DNA from: Sanderia malayensis
Taxonomy: Eukaryota; Cnidaria; Scyphozoa; Semaeostomeae; Pelagiidae
Assembly (NCBI GenBank): GCA_013076295.1
Contig: RQOL01000784.1
Span: forward strand, 1-64,000
Direction: 5' to 3'
DNA length: 64,000 nucleotides
The stretch's first letter is position 1, and each line of letters opens with the position of its first letter. The notes beneath the pieces are model-generated. The model did no database searches and was not told the origin of the DNA. It saw nothing but the letters and a program-made list of their open reading frames with translations. Shown piece after piece: positions 43,744 through 55,400 of the stretch. Both the position numbers and the translations under genes were made by a program.

Positions 43744-43803
43744 AAAAGAGAGCAGAAAATCACAAAAATCAAGCTGACTATAATTAAAATCAAGGTCATA
43801 TAG

Positions 43804-44553
43804 TCATTTCTGATAACCTCTCTTCCTCGCCACAGGGGGCGAGGACTCAACAGGTTGCTTGCGGCTTGAGGAGGACTGCTTATTAGGGCAACGATTCTCT
43901 GGGTGCGCGCCCTTGCACGACTGGCACTGATGCTGGAAACGGCAGTTGACCATATCGCAGTTACCATTATTCCAGCGATAACAGGGATAACTGAAACGCG
44001 GACTTTGTGACACAAACGACCATTTGGGAGACTTTGAGGCCTTAGCCATCACCGTTGTCATCCAGAGCGTGGGTAAGATCTCCCCCCAATTTGTGGACGG
44101 ATTTTCCGCCACATGCTTACGGAAGGAAATGTCGTACTCCAACCAGCCCCCACCTGCAATATCACGGAATGCTGATGCAAGCAACAAGAAATAGCTGATC
44201 AGACCTGCAATCTTCTCAGGGGCCTTATTAACAGCAATCCCCATGTATACGGCCCAAGCTTCAGCCCAATCAAGGAAGTCACGCACCGGCCCCAGTTCAG
44301 TACGTAACAGCTTAGCTAGCTGAGTTGATGTTGGCTCACTGGCTGGTAGCTTCTTCAGATTTTCAGGACGCAATAGGGTGAAATCAACGTATTGGTTAGC
44401 CTGAATTTGCTCCACCAGGTATCCTGGCACGGGGGCAAAGCCGAGGAAGCTGATACGCCTTGGTACAACATTAGCCATGGGTGGGCCCTGGGATGGCTGT
44501 GACACCAAAGCAGTCGAACCCACGCTGTTAGCCATTGCAACACCGGACCCCAC
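43804..44553 (-). CDS. DIRS Gag-like protein
   Basis: 249 residues with QANQYVDFTLLRPENLKKLP, a helical central part with FLDWAEAWAVYM and GWLEYDISFRKHVAENPSTN, and Cys/His clusters CYRWNNGNCDMVNCRFQHQC and CQSCKGAHPENRC near the end. It has the same layout as the broken copy at 16340-18739. Presumed nucleocapsid-like role. It lies directly upstream of the RT on the same strand. Confidence 0.82.
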   Translation of the reverse strand: MGSGVAMANSVGSTALVSQPSQGPPMANVVPRRISFLGFAPVPGYLVEQIQANQYVDFTLLRPENLKKLPASEPTSTQLAKLLRTELGPVRDFLDWAEAWAVYMGIAVNKAPEKIAGLISYFLLLASAFRDIAGGGWLEYDISFRKHVAENPSTNWGEILPTLWMTTVMAKASKSPKWSFVSQSPRFSYPCYRWNNGNCDMVNCRFQHQCQSCKGAHPENRCPNKQSSSSRKQPVESSPPVARKRGYQK

Positions 44554-44982
44554 TGTAATATCTTTAGAAGTTGTAGCGAGAGGGAGTCAGCACACGACTA
44601 CATTCTGTTTTAACTGTATCTTGACTGATTCAATATTACATTACATCATAACTTATTACATAATATAACATGCTGTGCATGCTGTGTGCACGTGAGGTAT
44701 TGCATGAATACTACATCCCTCCCTTACTTGGGACTAAATAAATAAAATTGTAACCGTCCTTGTTTTTCTTTTACGTGTTGTGCAAACAGCATTGGACTGA
44801 CTTCTGTTCTCGTCGGACAATTTTGAGTGACTCCACCAGTCTCAGCATGTCTTGTGAAGTGGCCAATCGGGAGATACTAGCTGCCCTGGACCCGCTGGGA
44901 GCTGGCGCCGCCACTGTGATGCATTGTCTCGTTCTGATTTTCAGGCCTTTTTCGCCGCTGCCCCAGATGCGGATTTAACCTC

Positions 44983-46265
44983 GTGGCCAATACCACCGGA
45001 GGTATTGGGACACCTGCTTATTCCCCCCTGGATTCCTCGTGGCAGTTCTTGTCAAGTAATGCGTTATCATCTAACACTCAGAGAACATATTCCTCAGCTC
45101 AGAAACGGTTTCTTTTATTCTGCGAAACAAACAACTTCCTTCATGCAAATGGCTCTGCTTGTCCAGCTTCAGTTAACAGAGTTAACTTTGTTACGTTTTA
45201 TCGGCAAGATGAGCCAGTCCTGTTAAGCTTCAACTTTAAAGGTGTATCTCGCAGCTGTTCGATCTCTGCATATTTCTCAAGGATATGAGGATCTTTTTGT
45301 TAATACTCGTCGCATTCCTATGGCCATTAAAGGACTTCGTCGAACTAAAAGCTCCTTTGCTAGACCCACCAAGCTTCCCATTACAGCCTTTGTGTTACAT
45401 ACCATCAAATGGTAGCTGAACTTCGATAGTTTCGCTGATGTCATGTTTTGGGCTGCGTGCTGTACTGCCTTTTTCGATTTTTTACGGGCAGGGGAATTTA
45501 CTTCACATTCTCACGAGTTTTCCCCTCAGTCTCATTTGTCGTCAGGTAGCCTTTTTGTTGACAAATACCCTGTTCCAGATAATGTTTTTCTCCATTTGCC
45601 TCGCTCTAAAACAGATCAGTTTGGTAAAGGTTGATCTGTTGTCTTGGCCCGCTCTGATACTGCTCTTTGCCCAGTCTCCACCTTGATGACCTTTATGCGC
45701 CTTCGGGGCCATCAATCAGGCCCATTGTTCCGGCATTTTTCATTTCATTTCATTTTCATTTTACATTTTTTACCCACGGTAACCCCGTCAATCAAAATAG
45801 ACTGCTTTACAGGGGGCCGTGCAAAAAACTACAAAATTACATATTAAAAACTTACTTGCAAAATTTCGGAAATAAATAGTCTAATAATAAATAATCTAAT
45901 CTATAAATACGTATTTGATCGTATTTGATACGTATTTGATACTATAAATAAGTTGATGCTACATAAAAGAAAAGAAAAGTACTCTAAAAATGCATGCAGA
46001 TGGATCACCGTTGACTCGCCAGAAACTCTACAGGCGGTTGCAACAGGTTCTTTTATCGGCTGGTTGGAAGGGTCATTATACTCTGCACAGTTTCCGGGTT
46101 GGTGTAGCGACTACTGCAGCTTCGTTGGGCTTCCCGGACCATTTCATTAAAGCCCTTGCTCGCTGGTCCAGTGAAGCCTATCAAGTATATATAAAATTGC
46201 CCCAGCATCGTCTTACCTCTGCTTCCCATTGCCTTGCTTTTGCTTCGTTGCTTGCTAGTGTTTGA
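44983..46265 (+). pseudogene. DIRS-type tyrosine recombinase on the opposite strand
   Basis: Plus-strand pieces: LSSNTQRTYSSAQKRFLLFC (45050-45120), then FFDFLRAGEFTSHSHEFSPQ (first catalytic Arg, about 45470-45530) and SKTDQFGKG. After an A+T-rich insertion at about 45750-45990 come SPLTRQKLYRRLQQVL, LHSFRVGVATT (HxxR) and LARWSSEAYQVYIKLP (Trp and Tyr, about 46155-46200). Frame changes near 45226, 45400 and 45640 and the insertion inactivate it. It diverges head-to-head from the Gag-RT unit at 44553, which is not the usual same-strand DIRS order. Confidence 0.75.
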
Positions 46266-46745
46266 CAATACAGGGGAAAATACTAATTATAGTAGCATTT
46301 TAATAACTTTTTATGTAAACTTTTGCATTTACAACCCTTGGCTACATAGCTATCTTGTTTTGTTATTGCATCGTTTTGTCGTGTCAGCTGTATTTAATCT
46401 AAATAGCATCGTTCTATGTTGTTAGCTTTATTAACGTGAGTTGTTGCTATGTCTTCGATTCTTACTGCTGCGTTTGCACCTTATAACGCCTTCTTCAGGC
46501 CATGCTTTTGCTTTCTAGCCCTATTATTATAGAAGACAAAGAAAGAAAGGCGATTTTCAATTCATTTCTGCACCTAAGAGACCTAGGTTTGCTGCCTACT
46601 GCTACTGAGCAACAACTCTCCTAGCAGTATCTTATAAATTTACTAATATTACCTGCATATTTTCTAACCCCACCATCATTAAGATGGAGCCCATCCCTTG
46701 CTAAATTTGAAAATAAAATATTGTCATTATTAATTAAATGTGAAA
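46266..46745. other. Unassigned spacer
   Basis: No gene recognised; A+T-rich. Confidence 0.4.
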
Positions 46746-46747
46746 TA

Positions 46748-46794
46748 CTTGAAATACTTGAGCCACCCGTGTAGGATGGCTCAAGTATTTCAAG
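46748..46794. repeat. Perfect 18-bp hairpin at the LINE 5' edge
   Basis: CTTGAAATACTTGAGCCA (46748-46765) and its exact complement (46777-46794) around an 11-base loop; the right arm runs into the LINE reading frame. Confidence 0.85.
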
Positions 46795-47987
46795 AGATTT
46801 TTGAGTCGCTTTTGAATCTATATGTACCCCTGGGGGTCATAAAGGTACGCAATGAATATGCGCCATGGCTTACGTCGGCAATTAGAGCATTAATGCTAAA
46901 AAGAGATAAAATGAAAAAAGCTGCCGCAAAGAATACACAACTTTGGCCAAGGTATAAAGAACTACGTAATAGGTGCACCAATGCGATCCGTTTGGCCACT
47001 CGAGAATATTGTCGCGGTCTAACTGAAGAAAATAAAAATGACCCAAAGAGTATTTGGAAAACAATCAATAGAGTACTTGACAGAAATGCCTCTGCCACAT
47101 CTATCTCTAGTCCAAACATAGATGGAAAGATAGTGACAGGAGAGAGAGAAGTTGCGGAGGCACTGAACCAACACTTTGTTACAATTGGACCAAAACTGGC
47201 GGATAAAATAGAAAACAAGCTGGACGATGATCCCCTTCTACATATAACAAAAGAACCACAGACGAGCTTTAGTTTTAATCTGGTCAGTCCGTATCAGGTA
47301 TTTAATGTCCTGCAAAGTCAAAGAATGGGAAAGCTAGTGGGCCCCATAAGATACCCGTGACTCTTGTCAAAGATGCGTCTGATTTCATTTCTTACCCTCT
47401 CTCATTGATTTACAACTCATCAATGAAAAATGGGATATTTCCTGATATTTGAAAAATAGCTAGGGTAGCTCCGATCTTCAAGTCTGGGAAAAGGGATGAT
47501 GCCAACAGTTATAGGCCCATTTCTATTCTCTCGGTTTTTTCAAGAATTTTTGACAAAATAGTCCACGATCAACTACAATGTTTTTTAAAGGCAAATAAAA
47601 GTCTTACAGCAAATCAAAATGCCTTTCAAAAACTTTCACAGTTACGCCCCTCATAAATAAGTGATTGGCTTCGAATAAACAAGCTTAGTCCTAATCTAAG
47701 TCTTCCCACCGCTAGAGCTAAACAAATGTGAAATAAAGCTTGTGATGAAAACTAAATCTTTCGGAATGATTGTAGATGATGGCCTCTGCTGGAATGACCA
47801 GTATAGAGCACTTTTAGGCAAACTAGCGGGTGGCTCATCGTTTCTAAAGAAGCTCAAGTATATTCTCTCTCAATCAAAACTATGTGATGTCTATCGCGCT
47901 CTTTTTGAAAGCCATTTGAGATATGGCGATGTCATATGGGGGAGCCATTCTGCTAGACCGAGAACTAGTAGGTTGGTCGTCATTTGA
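46776..47987 (+). pseudogene. LINE (CR1/Jockey-like) ORF2, deleted
   Basis: The first frame (to about 47357) is the endonuclease-RT linker (YAPWLTSAIRALMLKRDKMK, IWKTINRVL). RT fingers follow in another frame (VAPIFKSGKRDDANSYRPIS, ILSVFSRIFDKIVH). After a deletion near 47640, including the YADD region, the thumb follows (SFGMIVDDGLCWNDQY, LLGKLAGGSSFLKKLKYILS, ESHLRYGDVIWG). 5'-truncated, frameshifted and internally deleted. Confidence 0.85.
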
Positions 47988-48537
47988 CTGTAGATTTTTC
48001 CATTAGGTAATGCTCAGGTCGCTAGTTTCAAGGTTACCACTCAAGGTATTCATGCAAGAGGAACGAGACAGTTCTTGTTCCTTTTAGGAACCTACAATAA
48101 ACAGGAATATTGAAAAAAAATTGAAAATTTGTGGTGGTGGTGGTTACTATATGCGGAAGCTTCAGACAAAGATCCTCACCACCAACGTTATCTAGTACTT
48201 TTTGGATGTCAACGTATTTATCACTATCTATCTCCATGAACCATGGAAGGATGGCTTATATTTGGCGTAAGCATATACAAGGAGAATGAACACATCTCTG
48301 TCTTTTGAAACAAGAACGACAGACGTGTCTTCACCAAGCACAGGGAGAACTATCCTTGTGTCTGCCTTCCTCGTGATTACATTCAACTATTAGAAGTGTT
48401 TCATTCTTTAGAACTTCCAAAGTCACATTTACATCATTTTTTATCACAGTGCTAACAAAGTTATCTCTAACTTCTGGAAAGTTAAAAGAAAGTTACGTTT
48501 GGCGTTGGAAAGTTAAAAGTGTTAAAAGTGTTAATAA

Positions 48538-48581
48538 CTTCTAATAATTTAAGGATAGCGATATCCTTAAATTATTAGAAG
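48538..48581. repeat. Perfect 20-bp hairpin inside copy A
   Basis: Arms 48538-48557 and 48562-48581 (CTTCTAATAATTTAAGGATA and its complement), loop GCGA. It marks the junction where the two opposite gene copies meet. Confidence 0.9.
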
Positions 48582-49461
48582 GGTTTAGAGAATGTGAAGT
48601 TATTAGTGACGAAGTGGAGAGAAATGTTGTAAGATTCTTTCAACTAAATTGCTACAGTGGACTAAAAGAAAAAAACTACATCAAAGCCAGGATAAGATTA
48701 TACAACCAAAATGAAAACTAAATCTTCAATGAACCTGCCGGCCAACCCAAAATCCTTAAAGCAACATATTAGACGAGCAAACTTTCAACTAATGGAATGG
48801 CTGCAGTGCAGTAAAAATGTAATCCCCAGTAGAAACATAATGAACAGAAGCAGGAAGTTCAAACGCGCTGACGAAGGTAAGCATGTTGCAATTTATCGAC
48901 AATTAAAATTAACAGTAAATCTTCGCAAAATTAATTGTGCTTCGAAGCACGTTTTCTGGTTATCAGCTACTACCGTTTGGGAAAGATGGTAGAATGCGAA
49001 AAAGAAAGGAGGCCAATGAAAACAACGAAATTGCATTTGAAAATACAACGGAACTTAATTACATCTTTTTGGCGATTCTAGCGATGATGAAAGCAGTAGT
49101 GATAACGATGACAGCTAATGGGACTAATTTGATATGTCATTACATTGAAAAATAGCTTAAAAAGTACATCATTTGAACTTTAGTCCACTCTGATGACGTC
49201 ATTACAAAAATTTCAAGAGCTCATATTCTTTTCCATACAAATTTTATGGCCCTAGTTCTCATACGTTTTTTGCTTGGTTTAATATCCTCTTTCGATTAAT
49301 ATAAATTTTGCTGAAGTTTGATGAAAAAATTCACAGATATGACGTAGGCAGTAACATGACCCCGGGCCGAACATTTTTTGTCCCCTGGCGGATTTTGAAA
49401 CCCAAACCCCCCAGCAACATGTCTCAAAAAACAGAATTCCGGTTACCCTGATTGCTAGATT

Positions 49462-49868
49462 TTTAGTAATTTAGTAATGCTGGAGTAGCTACTATCATCA
49501 CTAATCGAAATAGGTTTACAAGACACTTACCCAGCTTTCGTAGTTGCTTTGAAGTTTGTAGTCAGAAGGCTCGAAGAGAAACGATGTCAATTTCTTTCTT
49601 GTGTGTATGATACCAAAATGAATGCTTAATTAATTAACTACTAACTGAGTAACTAAATGTTGCGTTTGATTAAATATAAGTTGCGAGGTTGGGTGTGTGT
49701 AAAGCAAATAAGGTTAAGAGTAGGTTATGGTTAGACGTTTGACTATAAAAGGCTAATGAATATGTTTGTTTAGATAATAGTTGATAAATATGGTTAAGTG
49801 TTAGAATGCGTGTTATGATTCGCTAGTTAGTTGAAGTGCTCATTGGTAAGGCTGCTGAGCACACTACA
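49462..49868 (-). repeat. Gypsy solo LTR
   Basis: Matches the LTR at 7782-8047 from TTTAGTAATTTAG to CACTACA, plus an extra internal ~140 bases (about 49500-49640). GATT flanks both sides (49458-49461, 49869-49872). No internal region, so it arose by LTR-LTR recombination. Confidence 0.88.
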
Positions 49869-49936
49869 GATTCTTATAAGAAGCTCCCTGTCTATTAGAA
49901 GTTTTTCCAAATGGCGCAAACTCAATTTCACTCCAG

Positions 49937-50257
49937 CCCAGGGGGGGGGGGCACTGAAGACTTTAATATACGGGGACTTGAGTCCGATATTTTTGGGTCA
50001 GTTATTTTTCTTAAAACCGATATTTTGGGGTTCGAAAATTCAGGAAAGACAAAGTGATATTTTTGGGTCAAAGATTAGAAATTTTATGTCAACAAAATAA
50101 TGCATGCAATTTTTGTTGATATTTTTGGATTACTGAAAGAGAATTTCAATGATATTTTTGGGTCACTGTGAAATTTTTTATGATATTTTTTAGGGCTCTG
50201 TAAACTTCTCGGACTGACGTCCCCGTATATAAAAGTCTTGAGTGCCCGCCCCCTGGG
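49937..50257. mobile_element. hAT-like MITE, 321 bp, with GATATTTTTGGGTCA repeats
   Basis: Ends CCCAGGGGG in inverted orientation followed by GCACT(G/C)AAGACTTT. CACTCCAG lies on both sides (49929-49936, 50258-50265), an 8-bp duplication. Inside, GATATTTTTGGGTCA recurs four or more times. It lies ~660 bases upstream of the host gene. Confidence 0.88.
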
Positions 50258-50265
50258 CACTCCAG

Positions 50266-50919
50266 GCCTTTGATTTAAGCGAATAAAAATTTCTTCATTT
50301 TTTAAACCAAGTCTGAGATATCCTTCTATGGAACACCTCGATCAAGACTATCACAAAAAATTTCTCTACTTGCAGCCGCCATCGTATTTGCCGCTTCTAG
50401 CAAGACGAACTGATGCAAAAAGTACAGATGGAATAAATGAGAGTGGAATGCAATATGCGCAAAAAGAGTGTTATGCGCAGGAAAATGTGTTTTGTGCATT
50501 GAAACTTGCCTTATGCGGTAGAATTTTCAATATTCAGCCATTACACTTCCTAAAGTCTGCTGACTGCTCTCTTAAATTCCGATTATTTATCATGATCATC
50601 GGTCGGCAAAACAACAAGGACGCTGCACAGGAGACTCGCATCACCTCACTGCTGGGCTCACTTGGAAACCGTGGTGGAGGAGGATTGAGGTTTGCGTTGT
50701 TTTGTGAGGGGGCGACGACAGAAGGAAAAATCTTTGGCCTTCGCCTTTCTTTGGCAGATGTTGAAGAACAAAATGAAAATAGATAATCTGCTTGAAGAAC
50801 TTTCTCAGTCTGGAATTTAGTCCGCAGATGCTCTACAGTTATACAAGTTATTATCATGGAAGATAGTTAAAGTTTTTTAAATGAAGATATAGATTTACAT
50901 TCTTCTTAATCGTTAAAGA
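50266..50919 (+). other. Probable 5' flank / 5' UTR of the RUNDC1-like gene
   Basis: A 152-codon plus-strand frame (50328-50786) has no recognised motif and is probably chance. G+C rises around 50620-50760, as expected near a promoter. No TATA box stands out. Confidence 0.4.
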
Positions 50920-52449
50920 ATGGCCTTTGAGCAGTATATGTTTGAAGAAGCCTTCGACTTTCATGATGAAAGTTTGTCGGCCTATAAGATGAAGTCTGAA
51001 AATGAGCCACCGAACGAAAGATGGCCGCCTCTTGGAGCTGCTTCGTCGGATGAGAATGCTTCAGCAACGGGAGAAAATAATGAATTGTAAGTTCAAGCTT
51101 TAAAATTTTGTTTTCTTGAGTAGTGGATAATATTTTGCTTTTGGGAAACAGATCGTGCTAAGTTTTTTTATTGACATGGAATCGATCAGACCAAAGATAC
51201 TATTATTACACAATAAAAGTAGTTATTTTAAGTTTGAGATACATTATTTCACATAGTATTGATACATTCAATTAATTTTTGAAGCTATACTTAAGGTAAA
51301 TTAGAATTGGAATGAGTTTTCGAGAGAAAAACGAGCAGGCATTCAAGTCGCACATTTTCACTATATATACCAGTTTATCATGCAGTATTGTCTTGTGTTC
51401 ATACAGAAATGCAAATTTATCCACCATTCAATGATTAAAAGAGCAGACCAGTTGCAAGTGAGAGTGAACAGCTGAAGAATTTATTGGATTGTTCCAGGAA
51501 TTATCCAATAATCCACTATTTATTGTCGGAAAGAAAAGCTATGCATTTCCATCTTGTATACTTCATACACATTTATGGTTCTTTTGAATTTTTGTTTTTA
51601 GGGAGGAAAATCAACAGATTTTAAAGCTGGAGCGTGAACAAGAACAGCTGAATTTCTCTCTTATGGCTCTGACAACACACTTTGCCCAAGAAAGTTTTGC
51701 TTGTTTTGTTATTAGTGATTCATGAACTATTAGAGTTATGTTTTTGAAGTACATCTTTGGATGATAATTATTCATTATATATTTACTGTTTATTTTTTTC
51801 AGGTGCAATTCAGATTGAAACAAATTGTATCTGCTCCAAGACCACAGCAAGATGTGCATATTTTTTTTATCTTATTTCCTTGCCAGGGAAAATTTTATTT
51901 ATTTTAAGAGGACCAAGTTGTATTATTAACATATTAAGCATTATACATGTTTGCTTTTGTTTATAGAAATTACTTCGTGAACTGGAAGATTTTGCATTTG
52001 TTGGATGTCCTGAAGCAATGGGTCCAGATGAGAACAAAATCCAATGCATTTCCTGTACAGCGCATATGGTATGACCTTAACTGATTTTCTGTCCCCATTT
52101 TACTTCACTACCCTGCAAAGAGTTATTAAATGACTATTTTGACCTGGGTGACTGGTGAGTCAATTTTTGTTTCAGGCTTTTGATTCTTACGATAAAAGAC
52201 TTGCTGCTGAAAAAGAAAGACAAAGAAATTTGGCTGAGCAACTGAAATTGCTTTTAGATGAACTGGAAAAATATGCATCAAAGGTTTGTGCGGACTTTTT
52301 GAATACTTCTTTCACCTGATTTCACCACAAATTTATTGATTTTAGTTGTTGTTTTGCTTGTAGCAAAAAGAAACTAATGCAAATTTATTTAAAGATAATG
52401 TTCAAACATCAAAGTCAGATAAAAAAGGATTTATTGTTGAGCAATTAAG
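50920..52449 (+). CDS. RUNDC1: RUNDC1-like exons 1-6 (N-terminus and first coiled coil)
   Basis: Exon 1 50920-51086 (acidic start MAFEQYMFEEAFDF), exon 2 51602-51689, exon 3 51803-51853, exon 4 51967-52068, exon 5 52176-52283, exon 6 52364-52449. All join in phase. Heptad-like sequence runs through exons 2-5 (ENQQILKLEREQEQL; KERQRNLAEQLKLLLDELEK). Exon 4 holds FAFVGCPEAMGPDENKIQC. The donor of exon 2 reads CAA/GAAAGT, and exon 3 ends at the weak donor GTGCAT. Confidence 0.78.
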
Positions 52450-55400
52450 GTATGCTGCCTAAGACTCTAGACAAGATTAATTTTTCAATAGTTTTTCAAT
52501 TCATACTAAACCTTTAAGAATTTTTTATGCTTTATAGATCAATCTTGTACCCATTTTATGAAAAGGTGCTTGTACCAATCTTGTATACCCATTTTATGAA
52601 AAGGTGCTTTCTTAAAGGAGAACTGTCACCAAAAATTATCTTTACTTATTTTGGTTCGTTTTATTGCGTAAAATACGAATCCGAAATCCGTTTTTCGAAA
52701 CAACGCCTAGTTTTCGAGTTATTATCGATTCTTTCTGAAAAAACGAGAATTTTCGGAAAATCTAACTTTACAGTGCTTCGGACACTGTTGACGCAAAATG
52801 TGATCATTGCAAAAACAGGAAGTTCGCAGGCCCGCTTGGAATCTGTGTGATTGAAAAATGCTTGCCTGAGAATTTTCACGATTTATGTCAACTGTCTACC
52901 TGCAAAATGGCAAGCAACTATGAAAATTATGAATTGGAAATTTCTGGTCATGATGAAATAGATTTAATGGCCATGGATATACAGCTTTTCATGTATGAAT
53001 CGAGGAGACAGAACCAACAACAACCAGACTCGTCGGGAGGATCATCAACAAGTTCTGACGAATCTGAATCAAACTGGGTCATTATAGCCTACACGAAGAG
53101 CACCTATTCATCGTTGTAATTTTCTTACGCGTTCATAAAATTTTGTTTCAGGTGCCAATGCGGTCATTGTTGTGAAATGCCAACAGGCCGTGAAAGTCTG
53201 TGTTGCCATGAAAAGGACAGAGTTTTGATGAAATTGCAAGGAAAAGAATTTAAATTGTGTTACTGAGGATGATCTTTGGATTTGGACTCAGTTTAGAAGG
53301 GCTGCTACTGAATTTAGAAACTATAACGCTCCTCAATCTGGAATGTTGTTGCGGTACAAAGTTAACGAGACACATTTTCCTAACCCATTCTTTCCGTAGC
53401 TTTGGATCACTAGGAAACACGACAAATGTCTTCTTTCTTGGCAAACCTGGATTAACCTGCTTTCTACTATCTTCCAAACAGTTGTAAGCACCGCAGTTAC
53501 CATTTTAATCACCAAAAATAAGCACTTTCAAACCAGTCGTCTTGTGCCGAAATTGCTTGAATTACTACTGAGAACGAGTACGTGCCGAGAACCAATGATC
53601 ACATATGACGTCAGAAGGAAGTGACAAATTCTCGGGAACGAGAAAACAACGAGAATTTGTCCGGCAGTACCGGACACTTTAAATGCTTAATAACTCCAAA
53701 ACAAGGCGTTGTTTCGAAAAACGGACTTCGGTTTCGTATTCTACGCAATAAAACGAACCAAAATAAGTAAAGATAATTTTTGGTGACAGTTCTCCTTTAA
53801 CTATTTAAACAACCATGTACATAAAGTACATGGTTGTTTAAAAGGTTAAGAAAGTTCAGTGCTTGATTTTTGAAAAGCACTTGAGCTAAGTAAACGGAAA
53901 TATTGTGATACTGAACATTTCAAAGAGAAATTAATCATAGAAAAGTGAAATATTTGGCTTCATGATTATAATATGTAAAAAAGGAAATTTGTGTTTGTTG
54001 GGTTTTCTTTGTGTAACCCATTGTACTTGGTTTGTTCAGATTTCTTTCATAGTTAGTTATTCGTAGCACCTAATACTTCTTAGTTATATTAGCTATTATA
54101 GTAATTTGATAGGCACTAGTTCCTGATGGTAATAGCAATGTGATTATTTAAAAAACATATTGCACCTTTGAATGCTCCGTAACATTAAACTTCATAAATT
54201 TGTCAAACGTCAAGTCATGAGAGAAATGTAGTACCGAAATTTCCGAAATATATGAAAGTTTGAGTACTGGGTTGGAAAAAAACTTTCTCATAAAATAAAT
54301 AATTTGTATCAACATTTTATTTTATTCATTGTAGATCAAAATTAAACATGAGTACAGAAGAATTTGAGGCCATGAGGTTTGCCTTTATACTTTCGTTTTC
54401 TTTTTTAACTACGGATTTTGCTAGATAAAATATATGACATGAAACAACCATGTTTTTCCCAATTCCAAAGGTGTTATTGCATCTATCCCGGATCACATCA
54501 GAAACTGTTAACATTCCCGTGTGGTCTAGTGGTTAGGATCCGGCGTTTTCACCGCCGTGGCCGGGGTTCGATTCCCCGCACGGGAGAATATATTTTATTA
54601 TGTTTTTATTGTAGCTCTGAAGACATGAGAAATCAAATTGATAAAGCAATGGCGAAGGTATTAATTTTGAGTACAAAAGCAATTCTTTAGTATTTTCTCT
54701 GTATTAAAAGTAATTTCAAGTATACTGGTGGGTCACTGATGGCCGGATTATTTTTTTTAGCTTGTCAACCCCGGAAAAGCGAAGGTGCTTCTTTCATATT
54801 GAGCTTAAATAACTACATTCCACACTATCGTTCTTTTACAGTTCTGGGTAGTTTTTACTTATCTACTTAACTTATGTAGAAGCTTTTTGTATGTTTTGGC
54901 ATGATTATTCCAACAAATTACCCAAGAAAAGGCAGGTATCTACCAGGATCTCCGTCCACCTCTTCATGTAAACGCGACATTTTCCATAAGTGCACTAATA
55001 TTGTACTTTTGGAATTGTGAACAAAGATGTTACTGAATAAATTTTGAAATTTCAGAATTGCAGTATGTGTTTTACATCAAAACTACCCAGGAATGAAATA
55101 GAAGATAGCGTGAGATCAGCCCTTTAAAGTGCAGTAGTTTTAAGACCCAGTTGTAGTTTTTATCCCACTCTTTTTAAGGTACCCGAAGGGACCTTTCTGT
55201 TACTCCGTTATTTTGTTTATTGAAGGAACATTTTATTTCTCAATTAACAACCCAAATCAAAGATATGGAGGATTTTGTCGAATTCTTAAAAGGTGAGTTT
55301 CAACTTTACTGATGTTGTTTGGCCTGTTATTTTTAAACTAAGCGTCTGACCTTGTAAACACCTCCGTTGCTCATGGCCTTCTTACAAGCTTTGAGACTCG

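Larger units (their letters stand above)
48112..49891. mobile_element. Foldback element, copy A (rearranged, with solo LTR inside)
   Basis: 48112-48290 carries the start of the cargo coding sequence on the minus strand. 48560-49160 carries the main part on the plus strand. The right end TTACCCTGATTGCTAGA continues, after a solo LTR, to CTCCCTGTC and TA at 49892. The left terminal end is missing. See copy B at 56550-58845. Confidence 0.75.

Noticed and set aside
50328..50786. 152-codon frame upstream of the RUNDC1-like gene
   Set aside because: No recognised domain and unusual composition; the minus strand is open over part of it too. More likely 5' UTR or chance.
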